In this document: positions 55,280 to 64,000 of the stretch, in pieces
Position numbering within the stretch: the stretch's first letter is position 1
How the letters are laid out: each line of letters opens with the position of its first letter
Assembly (NCBI RefSeq): GCF_001458395.1
Contig: NZ_CYSR01000021.1
Location: 372,001-436,000 of the forward strand
DNA: 64,000 bases
Direction: 5' to 3'
Source: Leisingera aquaemixtae
Lineage (GTDB): Bacteria > Pseudomonadota > Alphaproteobacteria > Rhodobacterales > Rhodobacteraceae
The notes under the pieces: generated by a model
The model's database searches: none
The model's input: the letters and a program-made list of their open reading frames with translations, nothing else
What the model was told of the DNA's origin: nothing
Translations under genes and position numbers: made by a program

Positions 55280-56202
55280 TCCTTTGTAGCGGAGAAGCCC
55301 TGATTGACATGATCCCCGCGCCAACTGCGGACGGACCGGACGGGTTTGTGCCTCATCCCGGAGGGGCGGTGTTCAATACAGCAATTGCGTTGGGGCGGCT
55401 TGGGGTGCGGGCAGGGATGCTGACCGGCCTGTCTACCGACATGTTCGGGCGGCAGCTGGCCGAGTCGCTGAAGGCCAGTCATGTTGACACTTCGCTGGTG
55501 ATCCAGTCCGGCCGCGCCACCACACTGGCCTTTGTACGTCTGGTGGATGGCCATGCCACCTATTGCTTCTTCGACGAGAACTCAGCCGGGCGCATGCTGA
55601 TGCCTGGGGATATGCCCAAGCTTCCTGAGGAGGTCTCGGCTCTGTTTTTCGGCGGGATCAGTTTGGCCTCTGAGCCTTGCGCCGATGCCTATGCCGCGCT
55701 GCTGGACCGCGAAGCCACGGATCGCGCAGTGATGATTGACCCGAACATCCGCCCCAGGTTTATCAAGGACATCGCCAGGTACCGCGCACGGCTGGACCGC
55801 ATGGTGGCGCAGTCGGATATCGTGAAGGTTTCTGACGAAGACCTGAACTGGCTGCTGCCGGACCCGCTGTCGCTGAGCGAGAAAGTCTCCATCCTTCTGG
55901 AACGGGGGCCATCCGCTCTGATCCTTACCCGCGGCGGCGAAGGGGCGGCCGGGTATCTTGCGAACGGCGGCGAAGTGCGTGTGCCTGCTGTTCGGGCCAA
56001 AATATCCGACACCGTCGGGGCCGGCGACACCTTCAATGCGGGCGTTCTTGCCAAACTGTCCGAGCTTGGCCGGCTGACGAAACCGGAGCTGACTGCTTTG
56101 CCGCCTGACGTTCTGCAGCAGGCAATGGAGCATGGTGCGAAAGTGGCGGCGATTACCGTGTCTCGCGCCGGCGCCAACCCGCCCTGGGCCGGAGAGCTGT
56201 AA
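55276..56202 (+). CDS. Fructokinase (PfkB-family sugar kinase)
   Basis: A 308-residue ribokinase-like kinase. N-terminal GEALIDMIP, glycine pair PGGAVFNTAIALGRLG, and the C-terminal anion-hole/catalytic motif DTVGAGDTFNAG. Overlapping mtlK by four bases, it should phosphorylate the fructose made by SmoS and MtlK to fructose-6-phosphate, the substrate of Pgi downstream. Confidence 0.92.
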   Translation: MILCSGEALIDMIPAPTADGPDGFVPHPGGAVFNTAIALGRLGVRAGMLTGLSTDMFGRQLAESLKASHVDTSLVIQSGRATTLAFVRLVDGHATYCFFDENSAGRMLMPGDMPKLPEEVSALFFGGISLASEPCADAYAALLDREATDRAVMIDPNIRPRFIKDIARYRARLDRMVAQSDIVKVSDEDLNWLLPDPLSLSEKVSILLERGPSALILTRGGEGAAGYLANGGEVRVPAVRAKISDTVGAGDTFNAGVLAKLSELGRLTKPELTALPPDVLQQAMEHGAKVAAITVSRAGANPPWAGEL

Positions 56203-56236
56203 ATGCACACTTTCTTGTCCTCTTTTCCGCTTAAAA

Positions 56237-56252
56237 ATGTTAGCGCTACCGC
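56237..56252. promoter_or_regulatory. Candidate LacI-family operator before the zwf operon
   Basis: ATGTTAGCGCTACCGC contains the perfect TAGCGCTA core, extended to GTTAGCGCTA(c)C, the form typical of alphaproteobacterial LacI sugar regulators. It differs from the CGCGCG sites of the smo operon, suggesting a separate repressor. Confidence 0.5.
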
Positions 56253-56300
56253 AGAAGTTTCAAACTATGGCCCGCAGCAAGGCCGTGAGGAGAAAACGCC

Positions 56301-56369
56301 ATGACCATCCAGTTCGACTTCATTGGCCAGAAGATGCGGGCTGGCGCGCCCCTCAAGCTGGCAGGCTAA
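56301..56369 (+). CDS. 22-residue leader ORF upstream of zwf
   Basis: ATG to TAA encodes MTIQFDFIGQKMRAGAPLKL plus Ala-Gly, with a strong GAGGAGAAAA ribosome site; zwf starts four bases after the stop. No run of a single amino acid suggests classic attenuation. It may be a translational-coupling leader, a small protein, or the stub of a deleted gene. Confidence 0.45.
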   Translation: MTIQFDFIGQKMRAGAPLKLAG

Positions 56370-56373
56370 GCTG

Positions 56374-57825
56374 ATGGTGTCCCGCGTCATCCCCGTCGAT
56401 CCCTTTGATCTTGTCCTGTTCGGTGCCACCGGCGATCTTGCACGCCGCAAAATCCTGCCTGGCCTATTTCACCGGTTTGCGGTGGGGCAGATGCCGGAGG
56501 GGGCACGCATCATCGGCACTGCCCGCTCAGCGATGAACCGGGCGGAGTTCACCGAGGCGGTGCATGCCAGCCTGCTGGAATTTGCGCCGCAGGCGGCCAA
56601 ACAGTCAGCCCTGCTGGAAAAGTTCCTTGCCAGCCTGGAGTACGTTCGTGTCGATGCCGGAGGCGAGGACGGTTGGGACACCCTTGCCGAGGCGATCAGG
56701 CCGGGTGTGGTGCAGGCGTTCTATCTCTCGGTCTCGCCTGCGCTGTTCGGCTCCATCGCGTCCAATCTGAAAAGCCGGGGCATCGCATCGGCGAACAGCC
56801 GGGTTGTGGTGGAAAAGCCCTTCGGTCACGATCTGGCGTCGGCGCAGGATTTGAATGCGGATCTCCGCCGCAACTTCGACGAGCATCAGATCTACCGGAT
56901 CGACCACTATCTGGGCAAAGAAACCGTGCAGAACCTGATGGCGCTGCGCTTTGCCAACGCCCTGTGGGAGCCTTTGTGGAACTCCACCCATGTGGACCAT
57001 GTGCAAATCACCGTGGCCGAAAGCCTCGGCGTCGAGGGGCGCGGCGAATATTACGACCGCTCCGGTGCGATGCGGGACATGGTGCAAAACCACCTGATGC
57101 AACTCTTGTGCCTGACCGCGATGGAGCCGCCGTCGCGCTTTACCTCCGACGCGGTGCGCGATGAGAAGGTCAAGGTGATCGAGGCGCTGGAACCGGTGGC
57201 GCCATCGGACATCGTGCGCGGCCAGTACCGCGCCCAAGGCAGCGCGGGCAGCTACCGCGACCATGCCGGCAACCCGCACAGCAGCACCGAAAGCTTCATC
57301 GCCATGAAAGTGAATATCGGCAACTGGCGGTGGGCGGGCACGCCGTTCCACCTGCGCACGGGCAAAAAGCTGCGGGCGCGCTGTTCTGAAATTGCGGTGG
57401 TGTTCCGCGACCCGCCGCACATGATTTTTCCGGACATGGCCGGGCGGCGCAGCAACGCGATGATTATTCGCCTGCAGCCGGATGAAGGCATCACCCTGCG
57501 CAACACGATCAAGGAGCCGGGTCCGGGCGGTTTCCGCCTCGCGGAAGTGTCCCTGGACATGACCTTTGCCGAGGCGCTGGGGGGACGCGCTGAACCCCAA
57601 GATGCCTATGAACGTCTGATCATGGACGTGATCCGCGGCGACCAGACCCTGTTCATGCGCGGCGATGAGGTCGAGGCAGCCTGGGCCTGGGCGGATCCCA
57701 TCATTGCTGCCTGGGAGGACGCCGGGCCTGCCCCGTCTCCGTACGATCCGGGAGGGTCTGGCCCCGAGGACGCCCTGATGCTGCTGCACCGCGAGGGCCG
57801 GCGGTGGCGCGAGATCGGGGGCTGA
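56374..57825 (+). CDS. zwf: Glucose-6-phosphate dehydrogenase
   Basis: A 483-residue enzyme of normal length oxidising glucose-6-phosphate to 6-phosphogluconolactone. The N-terminal cofactor fingerprint is FGATGDLARRK and the active-site block RIDHYLGKETVQNLMALRF; later GTPFHLRTGKKL. ATG at 56374 is preferred over the upstream open frame because the leader region is non-homologous. Enters the Entner-Doudoroff route with edd and eda. No phosphogluconolactonase gene lies in this operon. Confidence 0.95.
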   Translation: MVSRVIPVDPFDLVLFGATGDLARRKILPGLFHRFAVGQMPEGARIIGTARSAMNRAEFTEAVHASLLEFAPQAAKQSALLEKFLASLEYVRVDAGGEDGWDTLAEAIRPGVVQAFYLSVSPALFGSIASNLKSRGIASANSRVVVEKPFGHDLASAQDLNADLRRNFDEHQIYRIDHYLGKETVQNLMALRFANALWEPLWNSTHVDHVQITVAESLGVEGRGEYYDRSGAMRDMVQNHLMQLLCLTAMEPPSRFTSDAVRDEKVKVIEALEPVAPSDIVRGQYRAQGSAGSYRDHAGNPHSSTESFIAMKVNIGNWRWAGTPFHLRTGKKLRARCSEIAVVFRDPPHMIFPDMAGRRSNAMIIRLQPDEGITLRNTIKEPGPGGFRLAEVSLDMTFAEALGGRAEPQDAYERLIMDVIRGDQTLFMRGDEVEAAWAWADPIIAAWEDAGPAPSPYDPGGSGPEDALMLLHREGRRWREIGG

Positions 57826-57917
57826 GCAATGCATCAGGATTGCACGAGCCCCGCCCCGGCCAAACCTCACCTCTTCTGTAATGTCCCGCCAATCCATTTT
57901 CCCAAGGGAGCGCACCA

Positions 57918-59729
57918 ATGAGCCAGCTCAATGACACTCTTCTGCGCGTGACCGATCGGATCATTGCCCGTAGCGAAACCACCCGGGCCGCCTATCTGGA
58001 CCGAATGCACCGGGCCGCGGAAAAGGGCCCGGCCCGCGCCCATCTGTCCTGCAGCGGCCAGGCTCATGCCTATGCCGCCTCCGGTGGCGACAAGGCGCAA
58101 CTGGTCGAGCGCAAAGCAGGCGACCTCGGCATCGTCACCGCCTATAACGACATGCTGTCCGCCCATCAGCCCTTTGAGCATTATCCGGCCCTGATCAGGC
58201 AGGCAGCCCGCGAGGCTGGCGGCACCGCGCAGGTGGCCGGCGGGGTGCCAGCCATGTGCGATGGCGTCACCCAGGGTGAGGCGGGCATGGAGCTGAGCCT
58301 GTTTTCCCGCGATGTGATTGCGCTGGCCGCCTCAGTTGCGCTCAGCCACGCGACATTCGACGCTGCGGTCTATCTGGGGGTTTGCGACAAGATCGTGCCC
58401 GGGCTGGTCATTGCCGCCCAGGCCTTCGGCCATCTTCCCACTGTCTTCCTGCCTGCAGGCCCCATGGCCAGCGGATTGGCCAATGACGAAAAGGCCAAAG
58501 TCCGCCAGCAGTTTGCAGCGGGTGAAATTGACCGGGATACGCTGCTGGCTGCTGAGATGGCCGCCTATCACGGGCCGGGCACCTGCACCTTTTACGGCAC
58601 AGCCAACACCAACCAAATGCTGATGGAATTCATGGGGCTGCACCTGCCAGGCGCCAGCTTCGTGCCGCCAGACACCGCGCTGCGCGATGCCCTGACCCAG
58701 GAAGGCGCCAAACGCGCCTTGTCGCTCAGTGCGCTTGGCAATCACTACACGCCAGTCTGCAGCATTCTTGATGAAAGGGCCTTTGTGAACGGCATCGTCG
58801 GGCTGAATGCCACTGGCGGTTCGACCAACCTGCTAATCCACCTGGTTGCCATGGCACGTGCGGGCGGGATCGTGCTCGACTGGCAAGATTTCTCGGATCT
58901 CTCCGAAGTCACCCCGCTAATGGCGCGAGTCTATCCCAACGGGCTTGCGGATGTGAACCATTTCCATGCCGCAGGCGGCCTTGGTTACATGATCGGCCGC
59001 TTGCTGGAAGCCGGGCAGCTGCATCCGGACACCATGACCGTGGCAGGCGAGGGGCTGGAGAATTACACTCAGGAGCCTGTGCTGGACGATAGCGTTCTGG
59101 CCTGGCGCAAGGGTGCGGGCCGCAGTCTGAACGAGGCCATCCTGCGCCCGCCACACGATCCGTTCCAGCCGACCGGCGGCCTGAAGCGTTTGGCCGGCAA
59201 TCTTGGCACCGCGGTCATGAAGGTTTCTGCCGTGGCGCCTGAACATCAGGTAGTCGAGGCGCCGGTGCGCGTCTTCGCCGATCAGAACGAAGTCAAAGCC
59301 GCTTTCAAAGCCGGTGAATTCACCGGGGATGTGATAGTGGTCGTGCGCTTCCAGGGGCCAAAGGCCAACGGCATGCCTGAGCTGCACAGCCTGACGCCGC
59401 TGCTGGCGATCCTGCAGGGCCGCGGCCAGAAGGTTGCACTGGTCACCGATGGCCGCATGTCCGGCGCCTCAGGAAAGGTGCCCGCCGCGATCCATGTCAG
59501 CCCTGAAGCCGTCGACGGCGGCGCAATTGCCCGCCTGCAGGACGGCGACCTCCTGCGTGTGGATGCCACAGCCGGAACACTCGATATCCTGACCGAAGGT
59601 GTCTGCGAGCGCCCGGCGGCGGTTGCGGACCTGACCGCCAATCAGTCCGGGACCGGCCGCGATCTGTTCGCAGCCTTCAGAAACTCTGTCAGCGCCGCAA
59701 CGGACGGCGCCTCCATTTTCGGAGCCTGA
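57918..59729 (+). CDS. edd: 6-phosphogluconate dehydratase
   Basis: A 603-residue IlvD/Edd-family iron-sulfur dehydratase, converting 6-phosphogluconate to KDPG. Cluster and active-site blocks: [61 protein letters not shown] and [20 protein letters not shown]. The Cys residues in MCDG, VCDK and GTCTF are the expected cluster ligands. Confidence 0.95.
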   Translation: MSQLNDTLLRVTDRIIARSETTRAAYLDRMHRAAEKGPARAHLSCSGQAHAYAASGGDKAQLVERKAGDLGIVTAYNDMLSAHQPFEHYPALIRQAAREAGGTAQVAGGVPAMCDGVTQGEAGMELSLFSRDVIALAASVALSHATFDAAVYLGVCDKIVPGLVIAAQAFGHLPTVFLPAGPMASGLANDEKAKVRQQFAAGEIDRDTLLAAEMAAYHGPGTCTFYGTANTNQMLMEFMGLHLPGASFVPPDTALRDALTQEGAKRALSLSALGNHYTPVCSILDERAFVNGIVGLNATGGSTNLLIHLVAMARAGGIVLDWQDFSDLSEVTPLMARVYPNGLADVNHFHAAGGLGYMIGRLLEAGQLHPDTMTVAGEGLENYTQEPVLDDSVLAWRKGAGRSLNEAILRPPHDPFQPTGGLKRLAGNLGTAVMKVSAVAPEHQVVEAPVRVFADQNEVKAAFKAGEFTGDVIVVVRFQGPKANGMPELHSLTPLLAILQGRGQKVALVTDGRMSGASGKVPAAIHVSPEAVDGGAIARLQDGDLLRVDATAGTLDILTEGVCERPAAVADLTANQSGTGRDLFAAFRNSVSAATDGASIFGA

Positions 59730-59732
59730 TCC

Positions 59733-60386
59733 ATGACTCTGTCCCCCAAAGAAGCCAGCCGGCTGACCCGCGAAATCTGCGGCCTTGCCCCGATTGTTCC
59801 GGTGCTGGTTATTGAAGATGTCTCCACAGCCCGCCCGCTGGCCGAAGTGCTGGTCGCGGGAGGGCTCCCCGCCCTGGAAGTCACCCTGCGCACCCCGGAC
59901 GCGCTGGAGGCGATCCGCGCCATGTCCGGGGTTCCGGGCGGCCATGTCGGCGCCGGCACGCTGATCACGCCGGAGGATGTCCGCGCCGCCAAGGCCGCCG
60001 GAGCAGCTTTCGGGGTTTCACCCGGTGCGACCGATGAGCTTCTGGCTGCCTGCGACGCGGAACAGCTGCCGCTGCTGCCGGGCGCTGCAACCGCGACCGA
60101 GGCCATGCGGTTGCTGGCGCGGGGCTACGGAATGCTCAAGTTTTTTCCTGCGGAGGCGTCAGGCGGCGCCCCGGCTTTGAAGGCCATCGGCGCACCGCTG
60201 CCGCAAATCACCTTTTGCCCCACCGGCGGCATCAGTCCCGCAAACGCTGAAAATTATCTGTCCCTCAGCAACGTGCTGTGTGCGGGGGGCAGCTGGGTTG
60301 CGCCAAAGGATCTGATTGCGGCCGGGAACTGGGACGGAATTGAATTGCTTGCCAGACAGGCCGCGCAACTGGGGGGAAGCACATGA
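59733..60386 (+). CDS. eda: KDPG aldolase
   Basis: A 217-residue class I aldolase splitting 2-keto-3-deoxy-6-phosphogluconate into pyruvate and glyceraldehyde-3-phosphate. Glu49 in LEVTLRTP and Schiff-base Lys136 in GMLKFFPAEASGG are present, with FCPTGGISPANAENYL. It starts three bases after edd and overlaps pgi by four. Confidence 0.95.
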   Translation: MTLSPKEASRLTREICGLAPIVPVLVIEDVSTARPLAEVLVAGGLPALEVTLRTPDALEAIRAMSGVPGGHVGAGTLITPEDVRAAKAAGAAFGVSPGATDELLAACDAEQLPLLPGAATATEAMRLLARGYGMLKFFPAEASGGAPALKAIGAPLPQITFCPTGGISPANAENYLSLSNVLCAGGSWVAPKDLIAAGNWDGIELLARQAAQLGGST

Positions 60387-61990
60387 TGGATATCTGGACC
60401 AAGCTGCAGGAGAACCACAGCGCGGCAGAAGGGCGGACGATCATTTCCTTGTTCGACGACCCGCAGCGCTTTGACAGGTTTTCGGTTGAAGCAGACGGGC
60501 TGCTGCTGGACTTCTCAAAGACCAGCATCGACGGTGCGGCACTTGATCTGCTGCTGGAACTGGCCGAGATGCGGGACGTTGCCGGCCAGCGCGATGCCAT
60601 GTTCCGCGGCGAGCGGATCAACCGGTCCGAAGACCGGGCGGTGCTTCATACTGCCCTGCGCGCCGGAGATGGTGAGCCGCTGGTGGTTGATGGCGAGGAC
60701 GTGCGTCCGGGGATAAGGAAAACCCTGCAAGCGATGGAGGATTTTGCCGACGGCATCCGCTCGGGCCGCATCGCAACCGAAGGGGGCGGGGCATTCACCG
60801 ATGTCGTGAATATCGGCATCGGCGGCTCCGACCTCGGGCCAGTCATGGCCGTCCGGGCGCTGAGCCCCTATCACAGCGGACCGCGCTGCCACTTCGTTTC
60901 GAACGTCGACGGCGCCCAGATCTCGGACACGCTGCGCAAGCTCGATCCCCGCTCGACGCTGGTCATCATCGCGTCAAAGACCTTCACCACGATTGAGACG
61001 ATGACCAATGCCGAAACGGCGATCAGCTGGCTGAAGAATGCGCTGGGGGACGCAGCCGTTTCTCATCTGGCCGCCGTATCCACTGCGCTGGACAAGACCG
61101 CCGGCATGGGTGTCAGCCCAGAGCGTGTTTTTGGCTTTTCCGATTGGGTTGGCGGCCGCTACTCGCTTTGGGGGCCAGTGGGAGTTCCGATCATGCTGGC
61201 CATCGGGCCAGCGGAGTTTCGCAACTTTCTGGCGGGTGCCCGGGCGATGGATACACATTTCGTGACCGCTCCCGCGCGGGAAAACATGCCCTTGCTTATG
61301 GGGCTCGTAGGGATTTGGCACCGCAACATCTGCCGCTATCCGACACGTGCAATCCTGCCTTACGACCAGCGTCTGGCCAAATTGCCCGCCTACCTTCAGC
61401 AGCTTGACATGGAGAGCAACGGCAAGCGTGTTTCAAACGGCGGGGACCAGTTGGTACGCGGCTCTGGACCCGTTGTTTGGGGCGAAGCCGGAACCAACGG
61501 ACAGCATGCGTTTTATCAGCTTTTGCACCAGGGAACCGAAATCATCCCCGCTGAGTTTCTGGTGGCTTCGCGCAGTCATGAACCCAGTCTGCGGGAACAT
61601 CATGATTTGCTGAAGGCGAATTGCCTGGCCCAATCCGAAGCCCTGATGCTTGGCCGCTCCTTGGAGCAGGCCTTGGAGATTGCTGCAGCGCTTGGGTATA
61701 CCGGTGACGAGCAGCGCGTCCAAGCGGCATACCGGACCTTTCCAGGCAACCGCCCTTCGATGACGCTGGCCTATCCGCTGCTGACGCCGTACTCCCTCGG
61801 CCAGATCATCGCGCTGTACGAACACCGGGTGTTCGTTGAAGGCGCCATTTGGGGGATCAATTCCTTTGATCAATGGGGAGTGGAATTGGGCAAGGAACTG
61901 GCCAGCGCCCTGGTGCCAATGATCAAGGGCGCCTCATCTGAGGGCAAGGACCCGTCAACAATTGCTCTGATCCGGAAACTGTCTGCGTGA
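60383..61990 (+). CDS. pgi: Glucose-6-phosphate isomerase
   Basis: A 535-residue isomerase interconverting fructose- and glucose-6-phosphate. Signatures: NIGIGGSDLGPVMAVRAL, ASKTFTTIETMTNA, FSDWVGGRYSLWGPVG and GTNGQHAFYQLLHQGT, then the C-terminal INSFDQWGVELGKEL with the catalytic Lys. It connects the fructose-6-phosphate made by the upstream polyol genes to zwf. GGGGGGAAG precedes the ATG pair at 60383. Confidence 0.95.
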   Translation: MMDIWTKLQENHSAAEGRTIISLFDDPQRFDRFSVEADGLLLDFSKTSIDGAALDLLLELAEMRDVAGQRDAMFRGERINRSEDRAVLHTALRAGDGEPLVVDGEDVRPGIRKTLQAMEDFADGIRSGRIATEGGGAFTDVVNIGIGGSDLGPVMAVRALSPYHSGPRCHFVSNVDGAQISDTLRKLDPRSTLVIIASKTFTTIETMTNAETAISWLKNALGDAAVSHLAAVSTALDKTAGMGVSPERVFGFSDWVGGRYSLWGPVGVPIMLAIGPAEFRNFLAGARAMDTHFVTAPARENMPLLMGLVGIWHRNICRYPTRAILPYDQRLAKLPAYLQQLDMESNGKRVSNGGDQLVRGSGPVVWGEAGTNGQHAFYQLLHQGTEIIPAEFLVASRSHEPSLREHHDLLKANCLAQSEALMLGRSLEQALEIAAALGYTGDEQRVQAAYRTFPGNRPSMTLAYPLLTPYSLGQIIALYEHRVFVEGAIWGINSFDQWGVELGKELASALVPMIKGASSEGKDPSTIALIRKLSA

Positions 61991-62263
61991 ATGACCCCTT
62001 GGATCACCCAGTTGTCGACGAACGCCGCCAATACCAAGGTGCGGGACATTCACAAACGGGCGTTGCGCACATTTTCCGCAATCTGGACATTCATGTTTGG
62101 CGCAGCGAACGGCTGCTTCCCGCCCTGTTTACACGAGTTCCGCGAACGGCCCTTTGCCATTTCCCAAATCAAGCTTTCGCTTGTGGCCATGCAGCTGCCC
62201 CAAATCAACCTTTCCCGTGACAGTTACCGGAGCAGCCTCTATTTTGGGCGCAGGGAGACCCGG
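61991..62263. other. Spacer with no supported gene
   Basis: About 270 bases between pgi and a broken nucleotidyltransferase. Open frames on the plus strand have no recognisable motif and look like remnants. Codon bias is unlike that of the pgi operon. Confidence 0.4.
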
Positions 62264-62578
62264 ATGACACGTTTCGAAGTTTTGCAGGAGTAGCGCAGGC
62301 AACTGCATCTGAAGGCGGCAAAAGCCGCCTGGCAGACGATTCATTCGGAATTGGCACGCAAAGGGATCGCACATGAGCTTTTCGGATCCCTCGCTAAGGG
62401 GGATTTCCGAGAGCACTCGGACATTGACCTAATGATCCTGGGCAAGCTGTCTTGCGGGGAGCGCGCAATGGTCCGCAGGTTCGCGGAAGACACCGCTTCA
62501 AACGCCCGGGTCAAACTGGACCTGCACTTTGCGGAAGACCTCACTGAAAGGACGCTGTCGGCCCTTCTTGAGCATTGA
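62264..62578 (+). pseudogene. Minimal nucleotidyltransferase (MNT-type) with in-frame TAG
   Basis: A 104-codon frame beginning MTRFEVLQE, then TAG at 62291, then RQLHLKAAKAAWQTIHSELA, leading to FGSLAKGDFREHSDIDLMI, the GS-x(n)-DxD signature of small MNT nucleotidyltransferases (antitoxin components of HEPN-MNT pairs). GGGAG precedes the ATG. Either the gene is inactivated or translation begins after the stop (TTG at 62351 is the first option). No HEPN partner follows. Confidence 0.7.
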
Positions 62579-62707
62579 ACTTCAGGCTAGGTCGCGTTGA
62601 CAACAGGAGGTCATACTGGGTTGAGCGGCAAACAATATTGGGCTCAAGGAATTGCAAATGACCGCTGAAAGCAATCCAGTTTCGCATGTACCCACCCAGA
62701 AAGCGAG

Positions 62708-62736
62708 GAAGGCGGAGCACTAGCTCCGCCTTCTTT
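62708..62736 (+). terminator. Perfect 11-bp terminator-like hairpin
   Basis: GAAGGCGGAGC-acta-GCTCCGCCTTC followed by TTTGATT on the plus strand. It lies between the broken nucleotidyltransferase and the nrdJ stop and could serve transcripts from either side. Confidence 0.7.
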
Positions 62737-62871
62737 GATTGGTGAGGTACTTTGCCGCCCAAACGGACAGTTCTACAGCGCCGTAGAAGCCTAGATCAAA
62801 AACCCGTTTTTTGTCGCAAAGACGCAGTTCCGCTGTCGGACGTCATACACTGACTCTTACACCGCTTCCCC

Positions 62872-64000
62872 TCACCCGCACTTCGAGTGGCCGCAACTGC
62901 GGCAGGTCATGCAGCCTTCGACCATCTGCATGTCGTACTGGCCGCAGCTTGGGCACGCCTTGCCGCGGGGCTGGTTAAGGTTCACCACTTGCGCCTGCGG
63001 GTCGGACTTCAGGCCCATGCCCTCGCCCTCCAGGAAACCGGTCTTGACCAGATGCGTCTCGATCACGCCGCCGATCGCGGCCAGGATCGAGGGGATGTAC
63101 TTGCCCTGCACCCAGGCGCCGCCGCGCGGGTCGAACACCGCTTTCAGCTCCTCGACCACAAAAGACACGTCGCCGCCGCGGCGGAACACCGCCGAGATCA
63201 TCCGGGTCAGCGCCAGGGTCCAGGCGTAATGCTCCATGTTCTTGGAATTGATGAAGACCTCGAACGGGCGGCGGTGGCCGTTGATGATGATGTCGTTGAT
63301 GGTCAGGTAGATCGCGTGCTCAGAATCCGGCCACTTCAGCTTGTAGGTATGGCCCTCCAGCGACTGCGGGCGGTCCAGAGGCTCGGACATGTAGACGACC
63401 TCGGCCCCGTTCTCGTCGAAATCGCTCTCATGCGGCGCCTTGGCGGTCTCGCCCGGCGCGGTATCTGCGCTCTCGCTCACCGTCAGGACCGATCCGGTCA
63501 CGTCATTCGGGCGGTAGGTGGTGCAGCCCTTGCAGCCCTGGTCCCAGGCCTGCATGTAGACGTCCTTGAAGTCGTCGAAAGAGATGTCTTCCGGGCAGTT
63601 GATGGTCTTGGAGATCGAGCTGTCGATCCATTTCTGTGCCGCCGCCTGCATCTTGACGTGGGCCGCGGGCGAAAGCGTCTGGGCGTTGACGAAGTATTCG
63701 GGCAGCTTGGCGTCCGCGCCGAACTTCTCGCGGAACATCTGAACCGCGTAGTCGACCACTTCCTCCTCGGTGCGGCTGCCGTCCTTCTGCAGAACCTTGC
63801 GGGTATAGGCATAGGCAAACACCGGCTCGATACCTGAGGACACGTTGCCTGCATAAAGCGAAATGGTGCCGGTCGGCGCGATCGAGGTCAGCAGCGCGTT
63901 GCGGATACCGTGCTCGCGGATGGCGTCGCGCACGTCCTCGTCCATGTTCAGCATGTTGCCGGAGTTCAGGTACTTCTCGGCATCAAACAGCGGGAAGGCG
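62872..64000 (-). CDS. nrdJ: Adenosylcobalamin-dependent ribonucleotide reductase, partial (N-terminus beyond right edge)
   Basis: The C-terminal 375 residues of class II ribonucleotide reductase, which makes deoxyribonucleotides with adenosylcobalamin instead of a di-iron subunit. TSIAPTGTISLYAGNVSSGIEP is the catalytic-barrel loop, and the end carries two Cys pairs, CPSCGQYDMQMVEGCMTCRS and CGHSKCG, the zinc-ribbon/redox tail typical of NrdJ. The frame is open to the window edge. Its B12 demand matches the riboswitch-controlled importer at 21-24.5 kb. Confidence 0.95.
   Translation of the reverse strand, partial: AFPLFDAEKYLNSGNMLNMDEDVRDAIREHGIRNALLTSIAPTGTISLYAGNVSSGIEPVFAYAYTRKVLQKDGSRTEEEVVDYAVQMFREKFGADAKLPEYFVNAQTLSPAAHVKMQAAAQKWIDSSISKTINCPEDISFDDFKDVYMQAWDQGCKGCTTYRPNDVTGSVLTVSESADTAPGETAKAPHESDFDENGAEVVYMSEPLDRPQSLEGHTYKLKWPDSEHAIYLTINDIIINGHRRPFEVFINSKNMEHYAWTLALTRMISAVFRRGGDVSFVVEELKAVFDPRGGAWVQGKYIPSILAAIGGVIETHLVKTGFLEGEGMGLKSDPQAQVVNLNQPRGKACPSCGQYDMQMVEGCMTCRSCGHSKCG

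Overview
The window looks like a chromosomal stretch of a marine Rhodobacteraceae (Roseobacter-group, Leisingera/Phaeobacter/Ruegeria-like) alphaproteobacterium. This rests on the high G+C, a stand-alone Hint-domain protein, class II (B12-dependent) ribonucleotide reductase, a smo-type polyol operon joined to Entner-Doudoroff genes, a BCCT betaine transporter, and intergenic repeats typical of the group. The genus call is inference. Both edges cut genes: a class V aminotransferase on the left and nrdJ on the right.

Layout. 0-5 kb: PLP enzyme with a divergent Lrp regulator, a PA14-like secreted protein, rpsD and a Hint protein. 4.3-7.7 kb: divergent oxyR/katG; katG carries an exact Illumina P7 adapter sequence, so part of it is artefact. 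7.7-12.3 kb: haem-copper oxidase cluster II-I-III-III-IV, mostly enclosed by inverted copies of a palindromic repeat. 12.6-21.4 kb: a putative catabolic operon (aldehyde dehydrogenase, variant M19 dipeptidase-like protein, 562-aa orphan, DUF3726-like protein, Ldh-family imine/keto-acid reductase, BCCT transporter) with a divergent LysR regulator; it probably handles an imported betaine or N-methylated ring compound. 21.4-24.5 kb: B12 ABC transporter behind a cobalamin riboswitch. 24.6-26.6 kb: rimK with an AstE/AspA-like zinc hydrolase. 27.2-31.1 kb: pqi (MCE) envelope lipid-transport operon with PqiA split in two.

32.1-36 kb: a stressosome operon (rsbR, rsbS, rsbT, rsbX) translationally coupled to a histidine kinase with an RsbU-N-like region and a single-domain response regulator. 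36-47.4 kb: an accessory-looking stretch with a decayed IS3 transposase, several secreted proteins (DUF995-like, RTX, a lipoprotein, an Asn/Gly-rich protein) and a two-gene exopolysaccharide unit: a 1140-aa GH18-like/NodB/GT2 fusion overlapping a Tat-exported DUF3131 protein.

47.6-62 kb: one continuous sugar-alcohol pathway. A LacI regulator and matching palindromic operators precede smoEFGK (polyol import), smoS and mtlK (sorbitol/mannitol to fructose) and a fructokinase. A second LacI-type palindrome and a 22-codon leader ORF precede zwf, edd, eda and pgi, which carry hexose phosphate through Entner-Doudoroff to pyruvate and glyceraldehyde-3-phosphate. The end holds a nucleotidyltransferase broken by an in-frame stop, and nrdJ, whose cofactor would be supplied by the B12 importer.
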